Part shown: positions 8,709 to 18,270 of the stretch, in pieces | Layout: every line of letters starts with the position of its first letter | Numbering within the stretch: position 1 is the first letter of the stretch | From: Bacillota bacterium | Lineage (GTDB): Bacteria > Bacillota > Clostridia > Christensenellales > Aristaeellaceae | Assembly: GCA_023425025.1 (NCBI GenBank) | Contig: JAFADG010000027.1 | Coordinates: 1 to 64,000 of the forward strand | Direction of reading: 5' to 3' | Length of the DNA stretch: 64,000 bases | The notes under the pieces: model-generated | Told to the model about the DNA's origin: nothing | What the model saw: only the letters and a program-made list of their open reading frames with translations | The model's database searches: none | Position numbers and translations under genes: made by a program

Positions 8709-9992
8709 CTACAAAAGCATCTCCCGGCACTTTTTCAGCGTGTCCCGAAGCTTTGCTGTCTTGACCTTGCCGGGATTCTTTTCGATATAGCAGCTCAACG
8801 TATCCGGACGGAAGATGGCCTGGGCGGCATCCTGTATGTTTTCCGCCGTCAGCTCCTCGTGAAGCAAAATCCTGGTCTCCACGTCGCTTTCGTCGGTGTT
8901 TCCGCCGGCCAGCCAGGCAAGACCCAGCCGCTCGTTCATACCGCCGGCATTATCCAGCGCCATGCGCTCGTTATCCACAAAAAAGACCCTTGTTCGCTCC
9001 ATCTGATCGCTGCTAATGTAGGTGCGCAGGCGAGCCAAAATGGAGAACACGGTTTCCAAGCTCTGCGCTAGATGATCGTGGGCAACTTCGTAGTTGATAT
9101 CAAAGCGGCGGAACGCGCCAATGCGGATGATTTCGGAATTGATATTATCCACCAGCGCCTGCTTTTCGCGCAGCTCCATAAACAGCGCGGAGCTCATGCC
9201 GTTCCCCGTCATGTGGCTGAGCATGTTGGCGCATGCCGGATGCAAAAGGCTGGGGCCGATGTCAAAGGAAAGCTGCACCTCGGCCAAATCATGATCGGAG
9301 TTGAGAATCGTATTGCTGCTGTCATCCCGCATGCAATAGCCGGGGGGCAAGGGCTGTTCAAAGAGAGAAGGGCCGATGTCCTTAAGATCGCCCAAGACCT
9401 CCGCGGCATTTTGCAGCATACCGTCGGAAAAATTTCCCGTCAAAACAAAGCATGCGTTGGCGGGGCGGAAGATTTTCCGCTTCCATTGATGGATCAAGGC
9501 GGCGGACATGCGGTTAACGCTGTCGGCTGTGCCCATACCGGGCAAAGCGCCGTTACGCCAGTAACGGGAATCCATAGCGCTCAAAAAATCCTCGTCCCAG
9601 TTTTCAATCTGCCGAAGGACCACCTGCTTTTCGGCGGAAACTTCTTCCTCTGTCCATTTCCCCGGTGCGAACAGGCGAAGCATGATGTCAAATGCGGCGT
9701 CGAAGAAACGCGGCGCCACGCACATGTTGAATATCACCGATTCCCAGTAGGTGGTGCCATTCATCTCTGTACCCATGGCATCGAGCCTTCTGTACAGCTG
9801 CTCCAAGGGCATACCGTTGAGATTTCGGTAGCAAAGGTGCTCCAGCAGGTGGGAAATGCCCTGGTTGCTCCTGTTTTCATACAGGGAGCCGCCTTTGAAA
9901 TAGACCCCCATCTCCAGGGAGTGTAAATGGGGAAGCTGGTACGCGTAAATCTGCATGCCGTTGTCCAGGTGGATTTCCCTGTAAGCCGCCAT
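8709..9992 (-). CDS. M16 family (pitrilysin/insulinase-like) zinc peptidase
   Basis: 427 residues from the ATG at 9992, which has GGGAGGAAG eight bases upstream. The frame is open further upstream into dnaA, but those codons are dnaA in another frame. The inverted zinc motif HLLEH is at residues 48-52, and the downstream glutamate region (EEEVSAEKQVVLRQIENWDED) is present, so the site looks complete. The second half has the usual catalytically silent M16 lobe. Processing-type M16 proteins of this length act as dimers and degrade or process peptides; the substrate is unknown. Oddly, it follows dnaA by 26 bases on the same strand, where dnaN would normally be. Confidence 0.88.
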   Translation of the reverse strand: MAAYREIHLDNGMQIYAYQLPHLHSLEMGVYFKGGSLYENRSNQGISHLLEHLCYRNLNGMPLEQLYRRLDAMGTEMNGTTYWESVIFNMCVAPRFFDAAFDIMLRLFAPGKWTEEEVSAEKQVVLRQIENWDEDFLSAMDSRYWRNGALPGMGTADSVNRMSAALIHQWKRKIFRPANACFVLTGNFSDGMLQNAAEVLGDLKDIGPSLFEQPLPPGYCMRDDSSNTILNSDHDLAEVQLSFDIGPSLLHPACANMLSHMTGNGMSSALFMELREKQALVDNINSEIIRIGAFRRFDINYEVAHDHLAQSLETVFSILARLRTYISSDQMERTRVFFVDNERMALDNAGGMNERLGLAWLAGGNTDESDVETRILLHEELTAENIQDAAQAIFRPDTLSCYIEKNPGKVKTAKLRDTLKKCREMLL

Positions 9993-10018
9993 AGCGCTTC
10001 CTCCCATCATCCCGATCC

Positions 10019-11344
10019 TTATTTGCCGTCCTTGATGAGCCTGCGTATATCGTCCATCTGGCTTAAAAAGCCGGGGTTTTCCCGCAGTATGTCCTGCACC
10101 TTTTCGCAGCTGTGCATCACCGTGGTATGGTCCCTGCCGCCAAAGCTTTCGCCGATGCGGGGCAGGGAAAGCCCCACAATTTCCCGGGTCAGGTACATGG
10201 CCACCTGCCGGGGCACGGTGACCTCCCTGTTGCGCCTTGCGCTTTTCAAATCCGCCACCGAAATGCTGTAGTAATCGGCTACGGTTTCCTGAATCAGCTC
10301 GCAGGTGACGCGGCGCACCTCCCGCTGGGCAAACACCTCCCGCAGCGCTTCCTCGGCCAAAGCACCCGTGATAGGCCGGCCGGTCAGGGAGGAGAAGGCC
10401 ACCAGGCGCGTCAAGGAACCTTCCAGCTCCCGGATGTTGGAGTCGATGCGCTGGGCGATCAATTCCAGCACGCCGTCGGACACGGCAATGTGCTCCCGCT
10501 CCGCCTTTTTGCGAAGAATGGCGATGCGCGTTTCGATATCCGGCCGCTGTATGTCGGCAATCAGGCCCCACTCAAAGCGGCTGCACAACCGCTCCTCCAG
10601 GCTGGCGATATCCTTGGGAGGCTTGTCGCTGGTCATAATGATCTGCTTGCCGGCGGCATGCAGGGTGTTGAAGGTATGGAAAAACTCCTCCTGGGTGCGG
10701 TCCAGCTTGGCGATGAACTGAATGTCATCCACCATCAATATGTCCACATTGCGGAAGCGGCTGCGGAACTCCGCGTTCTTGTTCTTTTGGATCGCGGTGA
10801 TGAACTCGTTGGTAAAATTTTCGCTGGTGATATACAACAGCTTCAAGCTGGGGTACTGCTGCTGCACATAATGGCCGATGGCGTGCATGAGGTGGGTCTT
10901 GCCCAGCCCCACACCGCCGTAAATGAAAAGCGGGTTGTACGCCTCGGCGGGGGCTTCCGCCACCGCCAGGGAGGCCGCGTGGGCAAAGCGGTTGCCGCTG
11001 CCCACCACAAAGGTGTCAAAGGTGTATTTGGGGTTCAGCGATACATTGGAGCCCTGGGCGGAAGGGGCGGATTTTGCGGCTTTGCGGGCGGCGGACTCCT
11101 GGGGAGTAATGATTTCGACCGTCAGCGCATGACCGGCGGCCTGGCTTACCGCGTTGGCGATGAGCATGGCATACCGGCTGGCGATCATCTGCTTCATGTA
11201 GTCGGTGACGACCTCTATATACAGACAGTTGTCTTCAATCTCCAGGGGCTTCAAGGAACTGGCGATCCACGTTTTGTAAGAGACCTCGTTCATTTCCTCT
11301 TGCAAAAAGCGGCATGCCTTTTCCCATAATTCCGCTACGTTCAT
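10019..11344 (-). CDS. dnaA: Chromosomal replication initiator DnaA
   Basis: 441 residues. The ATG at 11344 (MNVAELWEKACRFLQEE) follows GAAGGGGG; a possible start nine codons earlier has no ribosome site. Domain I covers residues 1-85, then a short Ala/Ser linker, then the AAA+ domain with GGVGLGKT at 143-150, Walker B LMVDDIQF and sensor motifs. The C-terminal domain IV has the DnaA-box binding signature GGRDHTTVMHSCEKV. It binds the boxes in the adjacent 11345-11730 region and opens the origin. A TATAAT -10 lies at 11386-11391 (minus strand) just downstream of two DnaA boxes, which fits autorepression. dnaN is not adjacent. Confidence 0.98.
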   Translation of the reverse strand: MNVAELWEKACRFLQEEMNEVSYKTWIASSLKPLEIEDNCLYIEVVTDYMKQMIASRYAMLIANAVSQAAGHALTVEIITPQESAARKAAKSAPSAQGSNVSLNPKYTFDTFVVGSGNRFAHAASLAVAEAPAEAYNPLFIYGGVGLGKTHLMHAIGHYVQQQYPSLKLLYITSENFTNEFITAIQKNKNAEFRSRFRNVDILMVDDIQFIAKLDRTQEEFFHTFNTLHAAGKQIIMTSDKPPKDIASLEERLCSRFEWGLIADIQRPDIETRIAILRKKAEREHIAVSDGVLELIAQRIDSNIRELEGSLTRLVAFSSLTGRPITGALAEEALREVFAQREVRRVTCELIQETVADYYSISVADLKSARRNREVTVPRQVAMYLTREIVGLSLPRIGESFGGRDHTTVMHSCEKVQDILRENPGFLSQMDDIRRLIKDGK

Positions 11345-11730
11345 CCGCCGGCCCCCTTCGTATAAATCCAAAGAATATACATTGTATTATACGCACAAAA
11401 AATGCGCAAAAAGCGTGAAAAAAATCGCACAGGCGGGCACGGCCCGTGTGTTGTGGATAACTTTCTGTGGATAACTGGCCCCATCTGCCAGCCGTTCACC
11501 TATAATACCAGATAAACCACGTATTTTCAAGGGTTGTACACAGGCGGGCCTTCTGCATAGAGCCTTTGGCTGTTGATAACTTCTTCCCTAGGGGTGGTGG
11601 TTGTCCTAGCAAAAAACCACAAGACTTGGCGGTGGACGAACACATTTTCGGATATTAATCGATAAATTTTGCATATATATTCATATTGGCGATATTTGGA
11701 AACACAAAAGAAACAGGATTTTTATAGGGT
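11345..11730. other. Probable chromosomal origin (oriC)
   Basis: This non-coding stretch beside dnaA has two perfect DnaA boxes, TGTGGATAA at 11452-11460 and 11466-11474. A one-mismatch box, TGTTGATAA, lies at 11571-11579, and a weaker TTGTACACA at 11534-11542. An A/T-rich block at about 11645-11710 (ATATTAATCGATAAATTTTGCATATATATTC, here abbreviated as AT-rich) is a candidate unwinding element. The stretch also holds the dnaA promoter. The call rests on box clustering and dnaA adjacency; GC-skew over the whole chromosome would decide it. Confidence 0.75.
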
Positions 11731-11815
11731 GTTTGTGATTTTGACAAGGATTTGTACATTTGTATGTAGAACAAGTGGCTATCCTTCCCATGACATCCCA
11801 AGAGGTGACGAAAAG

Positions 11816-12331
11816 GTGGCTGCTGTCATCCGCACCCAGGACGTAAGCCGGGCGCTGCACCCCTGGGTAGGTTCCTATATGCTGGAGAGTACGCCGCTTT
11901 CGGAGGATGTGGCCGATGTGCTCCGCAGCTATGCGCCGTACAAGGAAGACCTGCAAAAGCTGTGCAAACGCCTGGACAGCTTTTTGTTCATGGCCCTTCG
12001 GCGCTATACCATGGGCACCATGCGGGTGTACCTGGACAACGGTATCGAAGCGCGGATCCGCCTTTTGGACTATCCGCTTTTGACGGACGACGTGCTGGGG
12101 GTGCTGATGGATTCGCTGTCGCCCTACTCCGTCAACTTCGAGCTTTTGAAAAACTATTCCCTGCAGCAGCCCAGCCTCAGCGCGCTGCGCGTGCTATACA
12201 CAAAGTACCAGTCTTTTCAAACCCAGGAGGAGCTGAACGCCATCGCCCGCACGGTGCGCACCTGCCACCCAAGGGAACGGTACGCTTCCTGGCTGCCGCC
12301 GGAGGGCGGAAACGGGCTGCCGATGACATAG
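11816..12331 (+). CDS. Hypothetical protein next to oriC
   Basis: 171 residues from a GTG at 11816 with AGAGGTGA about nine bases upstream. The frame is open further back to 11669, but that part is AT-rich and lies in the origin region. I do not recognise the family. It is a soluble, helical protein (LSEDVADVLRSYAPYKEDLQKLCKRLDSFLFMALRRYTMG) with no signal peptide, membrane segment or clear catalytic motif. Codon use resembles its neighbours, so I regard it as real. It stands alone, with a terminator at 12374. Its position directly across the origin from dnaA is its most notable property. Confidence 0.6.
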   Translation: MAAVIRTQDVSRALHPWVGSYMLESTPLSEDVADVLRSYAPYKEDLQKLCKRLDSFLFMALRRYTMGTMRVYLDNGIEARIRLLDYPLLTDDVLGVLMDSLSPYSVNFELLKNYSLQQPSLSALRVLYTKYQSFQTQEELNAIARTVRTCHPRERYASWLPPEGGNGLPMT

Positions 12332-12373
12332 CCGTACCGTCCATGCCGGTGGCCGTAATCATTGGCACCCTGC

Positions 12374-12408
12374 AAAAAGCACTCGCGTGATCGCGCAAGT
12401 GCTTTTTA
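12374..12408 (+). terminator. Intrinsic terminator after the oriC-side gene
   Basis: AAAAAGCACTCGCG pairs with CGCGCAAGTGCTTTTT (12374-12406) with one mismatch and a G-U pair, followed by ATTTT. The symmetric A and T flanks could also serve the minus-strand gene ending at 12463. Confidence 0.7.
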
Positions 12409-12462
12409 TTTTAAATACAAGAACAAAAATATGGATATGTACTTGTTTGGGATGGCTTTGGC

Positions 12463-13125
12463 CTAGATTGCTTCCAATAGCATGCAGTTTTGCCGCAGCC
12501 AGTTCCGGGCCTCCCTGTAATCCGGCATCACCGTGGCGACCCGCGACCAGAACCTTGCGCTGTGGTCTTTGCAGGTGATGTGGGAAAGCTCATGCACGAC
12601 CACATAATCGATGACCGGCTGCGGACACATTACGAGCCGCCAGGCGAAGTTCAGCGTGTTTCCCGCGCCGCAGGAACCCCAGCGCCGTTTTGCCGCGGAC
12701 ATTTTGACGGAGGCATATTTCACATCCATCAGCCTGGCGTAGTGGTCTACGCGCTGGCGGATGACGCCCTCGCTTTGATTTTTCAGCCATTTTGCGAAGC
12801 CTTCAAGCGTCATGCTTTCCGGTACATTTATGAAGCCGCCTTCAATCGCAACCTCTTTTGCATCCTTTTTGACAACGGCATAGGACTGCCCAAGATAAAG
12901 AATGTTCGCGCCGTCCTCCAGGACAAAGGCGCTTTGCTTGGCCCTGCGGTCCAGCACCTGCTGCCGCTTATCGGTGATCCACCGTGCCTTTTGGCGGATA
13001 AAGTCATCAATGGCATCCCTGCCAAGCCGCATCGGAGCGCGGACGATCAGCCGCGCCTCGCTGTCGATGGTTAACGAGAGGGTCTTGCGGTTGGAGCGCA
13101 CAAGTTCATAGGGTATCTCGTTCAT
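12463..13125 (-). CDS. YgjP/WLM-type (M48-like, DUF45) metallopeptidase
   Basis: 220 residues; start at 13125 (MNEIPYELVRSNRKTLSLTI). The N-terminal half is the typical DUF45 beta region (VRAPMRLGRDAIDDFIRQKARWI). The C-terminal half carries RRWGSCGAGNTLNFAWRLVMCP and the zinc helix VVHELSH (His178, Glu179, His182), with a third ligand probably at His188 (KDHSARFW). This matches the widespread YgjP-like predicted zinc peptidases; cellular substrates are not established. It is monocistronic. Confidence 0.88.
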   Translation of the reverse strand: MNEIPYELVRSNRKTLSLTIDSEARLIVRAPMRLGRDAIDDFIRQKARWITDKRQQVLDRRAKQSAFVLEDGANILYLGQSYAVVKKDAKEVAIEGGFINVPESMTLEGFAKWLKNQSEGVIRQRVDHYARLMDVKYASVKMSAAKRRWGSCGAGNTLNFAWRLVMCPQPVIDYVVVHELSHITCKDHSARFWSRVATVMPDYREARNWLRQNCMLLEAI

Positions 13126-13593
13126 CAGCGGTTCTCCCTGCCGGTCCGATGCTTTTTCGGATAATGCTGTTTATTTTGCATACAGACCTGCCTTGATACA
13201 TTTCTCAAGGATGATGCAAAGTTCCTTCCGGTTGTCCCGTAAAGCATACGAAATTCCATTGGGGCTTTCCGTATGCTTCATCAGATTGCGGAGCTTGGTT
13301 GTTGTATGGCTAATCCGCCGGACCAAAAGCAGAAATATATTTTGAGATCCAATAAAAAAACGTTTTTTTATCAATCAACGTGTTAATAGGCAAATAATAT
13401 ACCAAAAAGAACATGTTTTCTCATTCTCATCAAAATAGCCATTCGTAAGTTCACTCAAAATGTATAATATGGTTAAATTTTAGCAAATCCATGCAAAAAA
13501 ATCTTAGGAAAACAATTTTTCATATTGCTTTGGACCATTGAACGTGCTATGATGTTGCCAACAGAAACCCAAAACAAAATAGGAGGCTTTCAA
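13126..13593. promoter_or_regulatory. AT-rich intergenic region with a central-CG palindrome and the glycan-operon promoter
   Basis: This 468-base stretch contains a perfect 18-bp palindrome, TAAAAAAACGTTTTTTTA, at 13353-13370. Its central CG is typical of LacI-family and CcpA sites. A strong promoter candidate has TTGCTT at 13525-13530, 17 bases, and TATGAT at 13548-13553. The ribosome site AGGAGG lies at 13581-13586. The palindrome is about 155 bp upstream of the promoter, so it may instead be a terminator for leftward transcription. A 67-codon minus-strand frame at 13171-13374 has no ribosome site I trust and is not called. Confidence 0.55.
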
Positions 13594-15237
13594 ATGCGGA
13601 AAATGGCAAAGTGGCTGAGTTTGGCATTGGTTTTGTGCATGGCGCTGGGGTTTGTCCCGGCAGCGGCGGAAGAAGCCGTGCCCTTCTACAAGACACTGGA
13701 TTCCCAGGTTTCAGGCGAAATCTCCATCATGGTATGGTCGGGCGACAGCGTCTATTATGAAGATATCGGCGCGAAGGATTGGAAGCCCGAAGAGATCACC
13801 AAGCAGAACGTGGCCGCCGTATACGCCATGGCTAAAGCGTTCAAGCAGCTGTATCCCAACGTGAAGGTCAACCTCTGGGCAAAGACGGACGACCCCAACG
13901 GCGGCGGGATCACCTGGTATCAGGAAATGGAAAACTTCAAGGCCGAGCACGGCAAGTATCCTGACATCTATGCTTCCACCGACCTGGCCGGGGATTTGAG
14001 CAAGGGCCTTGTGGCGGACCTGGGCGTGTTCAATGCCGATCCGCTGTACAAGTCCTTCAACCCCTCCATCATGAACACCATGAACTACTACGGCTTCCAG
14101 GCCGGCCTTCCCCAGTACATGCAGCCCTGGGGCGTATGGGTCAACCGGGAGCTTGCGGAAAACAACAACATTGACGTGCCCGATCCCGATTGGGATATCG
14201 ACGCCTACACCGAGCTGGCCACCGCCGGCGACAACAAAACCTTCTGGGGAGCCCTAAACGCCCCGCTGAGCTTTATCAACACAGGGACCACGGCCCTCAA
14301 CTATTCCCTGAGCAACTACAGCGGCACGGGCGACCGCATCAACTTGAACAGCGAGGAAGTTTCCTCCCTGCTCTCCTACATTCCCCAGTGGTCCACCTCC
14401 GCCATCTTCGCGCAGAACGGCCTTGGCAACGTGCCCAGCGAGATCATGGACGATGGCTGGTGGTGGGGCTACCGCTTCTTCTGCCGCAACTATGCGCTGA
14501 CCTATGACGGCGATCCGTGGATGATGGCCGCCGCCACCGCCGGCAAGGATGCCGACGGCAACTGGATCGTCAACGCTGTAGAATCCAGCGACTGGGACAT
14601 CTATCCCCGCCCCGCCACGGAATATCAGGGCAACACCATCGGCATCGTCATCGACCCCATGGCCATTCACAATTATGCCATGGATGACAACGATCCCGCC
14701 TGGAGCGACAGCGAGCTTGCCAAGCTGAAGCTGGCTTATGCCTTCGGCTCCTTCTGGTGCGGCGCCACCGAGTCCATTCAGGCCCGGGCGGACCAGCAGT
14801 ATTCCGACAACAACAACCTGCGCACTTCCCTCAACGACTCCTTCCCCCTGGTCACCGGCGCGGGCTTTGACGAGCAGATGAAAATCTGGTATTCCACCCC
14901 GAGCCATGCCCGCTATGCCGACGCGGATTTGATGCCCGGCTTCCAGTACGTGCTGGAGCTGTGGGAAGGCGGCAAGCTCTGGGATATTTCCGACAAGACC
15001 TACCTGTACTACATCTACGAGGATGGCACCCAGGTCACCTGCATGTATGAATGGCTGAACGCCACCAACCCCGAGGTGGCCGGCGCGGGCGCCACCGAAG
15101 CCAACTGGGTGGATAACGTCAAAGCGAAGCTGGCCGACTGGAACGAGAAAATCAACGCCCGCTTTGTCACCGCGGAGAACACTCTCAAGGAAGGCCTGAT
15201 CAAGTACTACGGCTTCACCGAGGCAAGCTTCAAGTAA
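13594..15237 (+). CDS. Extracellular solute-binding protein, carbohydrate type
   Basis: 547 residues from the ATG at 13594, eight bases after AGGAGG. Signal peptide residues 1-26 (ending FVPAAAEE) without a proper lipobox. The mature protein is a large CUT1-associated binding protein (FKQLYPNVKVNLWAKT, DIYASTDLAGDLSKG, QPWGVWVNRELAENN, many Trp/Tyr residues for sugar stacking). It is the first gene of the glycan-uptake operon and the likely main sugar-capturing component. A terminator-like hairpin (15276) follows, so it is probably made in excess over the downstream membrane genes. The sugar cannot be read from sequence, but the GH16 module in the operon points to beta-1,3-glucan oligosaccharides. 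Confidence 0.88.
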   Translation: MRKMAKWLSLALVLCMALGFVPAAAEEAVPFYKTLDSQVSGEISIMVWSGDSVYYEDIGAKDWKPEEITKQNVAAVYAMAKAFKQLYPNVKVNLWAKTDDPNGGGITWYQEMENFKAEHGKYPDIYASTDLAGDLSKGLVADLGVFNADPLYKSFNPSIMNTMNYYGFQAGLPQYMQPWGVWVNRELAENNNIDVPDPDWDIDAYTELATAGDNKTFWGALNAPLSFINTGTTALNYSLSNYSGTGDRINLNSEEVSSLLSYIPQWSTSAIFAQNGLGNVPSEIMDDGWWWGYRFFCRNYALTYDGDPWMMAAATAGKDADGNWIVNAVESSDWDIYPRPATEYQGNTIGIVIDPMAIHNYAMDDNDPAWSDSELAKLKLAYAFGSFWCGATESIQARADQQYSDNNNLRTSLNDSFPLVTGAGFDEQMKIWYSTPSHARYADADLMPGFQYVLELWEGGKLWDISDKTYLYYIYEDGTQVTCMYEWLNATNPEVAGAGATEANWVDNVKAKLADWNEKINARFVTAENTLKEGLIKYYGFTEASFK

Positions 15238-15275
15238 CCCAGGCGCCATAGCGCCTTCTATCTTATAGCATTGGG

Positions 15276-15313
15276 ACGCGGCGGGGGTTAAGCGCCCTCG
15301 CCGCGTTTCTTTA
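15276..15313 (+). terminator. Partial terminator after the first binding protein
   Basis: ACGCGGCG (15276-15283) pairs with CGCCGCGT (15299-15306), extended by GGG/CCC inside, followed by TTCTTTAT. It lies within the operon and probably reduces, without blocking, downstream transcription. Confidence 0.6.
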
Positions 15314-15351
15314 TCCCGGCCGATCATCCGGAAAGGACGGTGCCCTTATAC

Positions 15352-18270
15352 ATGCGCAGGAAGCTGTTCTCCCTCCTGCCTCTGCTATTGGTTGCGCTTG
15401 GCGCCGCGCTTTATCTATTCCTGCGCGCCCCCGCTGTACCGGTTCAGGCCCAGCCCGCCGACAAGGTACAGGCGGCCTTTACGCTTTTGCAGAGCTCGCT
15501 GTCCCTGCCGGAGGTGAATTATCTGGACCTTGCGCAGGGCGCGCCGGCCAAAGTCGATACGCAGCCCGCGCTGCCGCTGGGCGGGGAAGCAGCCCTTGAC
15601 TACCGGGGGGAAGCAAAATATACCCTGACCGCCGCCGGGGAAGGCTGGTATGAACTGTACCTTTCCTACCGCTCCGCAAGCAGCGGCCTTTCCGATTATT
15701 CCGTTTCGGTAACCATTAACGGCGCCCAGGATTACGCGGAGATGAGCGCCATCAGCCTGCCGCTTTACTGGCGGGATGAAACGAAGGATTTCCCCGTGGA
15801 CAGCTATGGGGATGAAACCGCGCCCAGGCAAATACGCGTGGATCAAACGCTTACCACGCCCCTGTACAGCAATATGCGCACCACCGCCGCCCCGCTGCGC
15901 TTCTTTTTGCGCGAGGGGGAGAACGAGGTCATAATTACCAACCTGTCGGGCGACGGCTTGATCCTTGGCACGCTCTGCGGCAAAGTGCCCAAAGCATTGC
16001 CGGACTACGCGCTCTACCGCGCCCAGCACGAGGCCGCGCCCCAGGGCGGCAGCATTTCAATCAATTCCCTGGATTACGAAAGCAAAAACTCTTCCCAATT
16101 GATTTTCGGAAGCGAGAACAACGCCGCGCTTACCCCGCACGACGTGACCTATAAAAAGCTCAATACCCTGATTTGGACGGAACCGGGTATGGAAGCCATG
16201 TATCGTTTTACGGTGAAGGAAGCCGGCAATTACATGCTGGCGCTGCATTACCAAAACGACCGCCAGGAGCTGGACGCCTTTATGAGCGTGCTGTTGGACG
16301 GCGAGGCGCCCTTTGCCCAGTGCCTTAGCCAACCCCTTGGCGACACCGGCTCCCGTTGGGAAAATCACGTATTTTCAGATGAAAATGGCCAGCCCTATTT
16401 CTTTTATCTCCCGCAAGGGGAGCATACCCTGGCCCTGCGGCTGGAAATGGAGCCGGTGATGCAGGCCTGGCGGTACGCCCGCCTTCTGGCCGAGCATGTG
16501 ACCCGTTTTTCCCTGGATATCACCAAGATCGCCGGCACGGATACCGACCTGTACCGCACCTGGAAGATGACCAAATATATTCCGGAGATCCCCGATTACC
16601 TTGCCGCCTACGAAACCCTGATCGCCCAGATGAAGGTTCTTTTGAAGGATGATTCCTACAAGGGCGACCGGGCGGCCATCCTGGCCGAGCTGGACAAGGC
16701 CATGCAGTTTGTGGCCCAGGTTTCGGAATATCCCGATGAAATCGCCCTGTATATCAAAAGCCTGACGGGCCGCGACAACTCCATGCTTGTTTCCCTGAGC
16801 ACTTTTACCACGGCCCTTGCCGAAAATAGCCTGGCGCTGGACATGATCTATCTTTCCGGCGACGGAAACCTTCCCCCGGCCCAGGCGGGGCTTTTGGGCG
16901 ATGTGGGAAACTGGGTTTCCACCCTCGCCTCGTCCTTTACGGCGGATAAGTACAAAACAAAGCGAAGCACCGGGGACGGCGAGCTGACCGTTTGGGTCAA
17001 CCGCGCGCTGACCCATGTGGACGTGCTGCAGAAAATGGTGGATACGGATTTCACGGCTCGAACAGGCATCCGGGTAAAGCTGTCCGCCATGCCGGAAGCC
17101 AACAAGCTGACCCTGTCCGCCGCCGCGAATGAAACGCCGGACATCGCGCTGGGCCTGGGCTCCTATATGCCCTTTGATTTATCCAGCCGCGGCGCGCTTT
17201 TGGATCTTACGCAGTTTCCGGATTTCTGGCAGGTGGCGGGCCGCTTTGCCCCGGGCGCCATGGTGCCCTATGTGTTCAACGAGGGTGTGTACGCCATTCC
17301 CGAAACCATGGATTTCAACGCGCTGATTTACCGCACGGACATCCTGGACAGCCTTGGTCTTGCGGTTCCCGACACATGGCAGGACGTGACGGATATGCTG
17401 CCCCAGCTGCAGCGCTACGGCATGAATTTTTACCACAACATCGCCTACGGTGTGGGTTACAAATGGTTCTACCAGACAACGCCGCTGATCTATCAGCACG
17501 GCGGACAATTGTATACCGAAGACGGCACGCTGACCGCCATCGACCAGCCCAATTCCGTCAAGGGCATTCAGGCGCTGGGCAACCTGTTCATCACCTATTC
17601 GCTGGATAAGCAGGTGGCGTCCTTCTTCAATTATTTCCGCTATTCCGTGCTGCCCATCGGGATTGTGGACGCGGCGGATTACATCCTTATCAAAAACGGC
17701 GCGCCGGAGCTGCAGGGACGCTGGGCGCTGGCCATGTATCCGGGCGTTGAGGATGAAAGCGGGCAGGTGCAGCGCTGGTACGTATCCAACGGCCAGGGCG
17801 GCGTGATTTTCAAGGCGTCCCCCATGAAGGAGGAAGCCTGGGAGTTCATGAAGTGGTGGACGGGGACCGATACCCAGAGCAATTACTGCTACAACCTGCG
17901 CTCCACCTACGGCAAGGCCTTCCTATGGCTGTCCGCCAATCTTGCTGCCCTTGCCGACGCGCCCATTGCCCGCGCCGACAAGGACGTGATCCTCGACATG
18001 GCCGCCTGGCTGCGGGACGTGCCCCGCTCGCCCGGCCAGTACATGGTCGAACGCTCCATCTCCGATATTTGGAACAGCATGATCGACAACGGTTATTCCG
18101 CCCAGGTGGCGGCGGATGAAAAGGTGATACCCATCAACCGCGAAATCCGCAAAAAGCTGCGGGAGCTGGGCTTTTATGACGAGCAGGGCAATATGCTCAA
18201 GCCTTATGTGGTCCACGATGTGACTTGGATCCGGGAGCAGATTGAAAAGGCGAGGGGGGAGAGCAAATGA
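15352..18270 (+). CDS. Giant membrane-anchored extracellular solute-binding protein
   Basis: 972 residues from the ATG at 15352; a GTG four codons earlier (15340) is also possible, and AAAGGA sits awkwardly between the two choices. Residues 1-30 form a signal-anchor ([17 protein letters not shown]). Residues about 60-390 are two beta-sandwich, carbohydrate-module-like segments ([36 protein letters not shown]). The C-terminal part from about residue 540 is a full family 1 solute-binding fold ([56 protein letters not shown]). It is nearly twice the usual binding-protein length. The stop overlaps the next permease start (ATGA). Probably it docks long glycans at the cell surface and hands them to the permease pair at 18267 and 19217. 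Confidence 0.8.
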   Translation: MRRKLFSLLPLLLVALGAALYLFLRAPAVPVQAQPADKVQAAFTLLQSSLSLPEVNYLDLAQGAPAKVDTQPALPLGGEAALDYRGEAKYTLTAAGEGWYELYLSYRSASSGLSDYSVSVTINGAQDYAEMSAISLPLYWRDETKDFPVDSYGDETAPRQIRVDQTLTTPLYSNMRTTAAPLRFFLREGENEVIITNLSGDGLILGTLCGKVPKALPDYALYRAQHEAAPQGGSISINSLDYESKNSSQLIFGSENNAALTPHDVTYKKLNTLIWTEPGMEAMYRFTVKEAGNYMLALHYQNDRQELDAFMSVLLDGEAPFAQCLSQPLGDTGSRWENHVFSDENGQPYFFYLPQGEHTLALRLEMEPVMQAWRYARLLAEHVTRFSLDITKIAGTDTDLYRTWKMTKYIPEIPDYLAAYETLIAQMKVLLKDDSYKGDRAAILAELDKAMQFVAQVSEYPDEIALYIKSLTGRDNSMLVSLSTFTTALAENSLALDMIYLSGDGNLPPAQAGLLGDVGNWVSTLASSFTADKYKTKRSTGDGELTVWVNRALTHVDVLQKMVDTDFTARTGIRVKLSAMPEANKLTLSAAANETPDIALGLGSYMPFDLSSRGALLDLTQFPDFWQVAGRFAPGAMVPYVFNEGVYAIPETMDFNALIYRTDILDSLGLAVPDTWQDVTDMLPQLQRYGMNFYHNIAYGVGYKWFYQTTPLIYQHGGQLYTEDGTLTAIDQPNSVKGIQALGNLFITYSLDKQVASFFNYFRYSVLPIGIVDAADYILIKNGAPELQGRWALAMYPGVEDESGQVQRWYVSNGQGGVIFKASPMKEEAWEFMKWWTGTDTQSNYCYNLRSTYGKAFLWLSANLAALADAPIARADKDVILDMAAWLRDVPRSPGQYMVERSISDIWNSMIDNGYSAQVAADEKVIPINREIRKKLRELGFYDEQGNMLKPYVVHDVTWIREQIEKARGESK

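Noticed and set aside
10019..10571. Longer M16 peptidase start reaching into dnaA
   Set aside because: The extra residues are dnaA out of frame; GGGAGGAAG precedes the ATG at 9992.
13171..13374. 67-codon minus-strand ORF
   Set aside because: No convincing ribosome site or family resemblance; it covers the palindrome region. Possible decayed gene but not supported.
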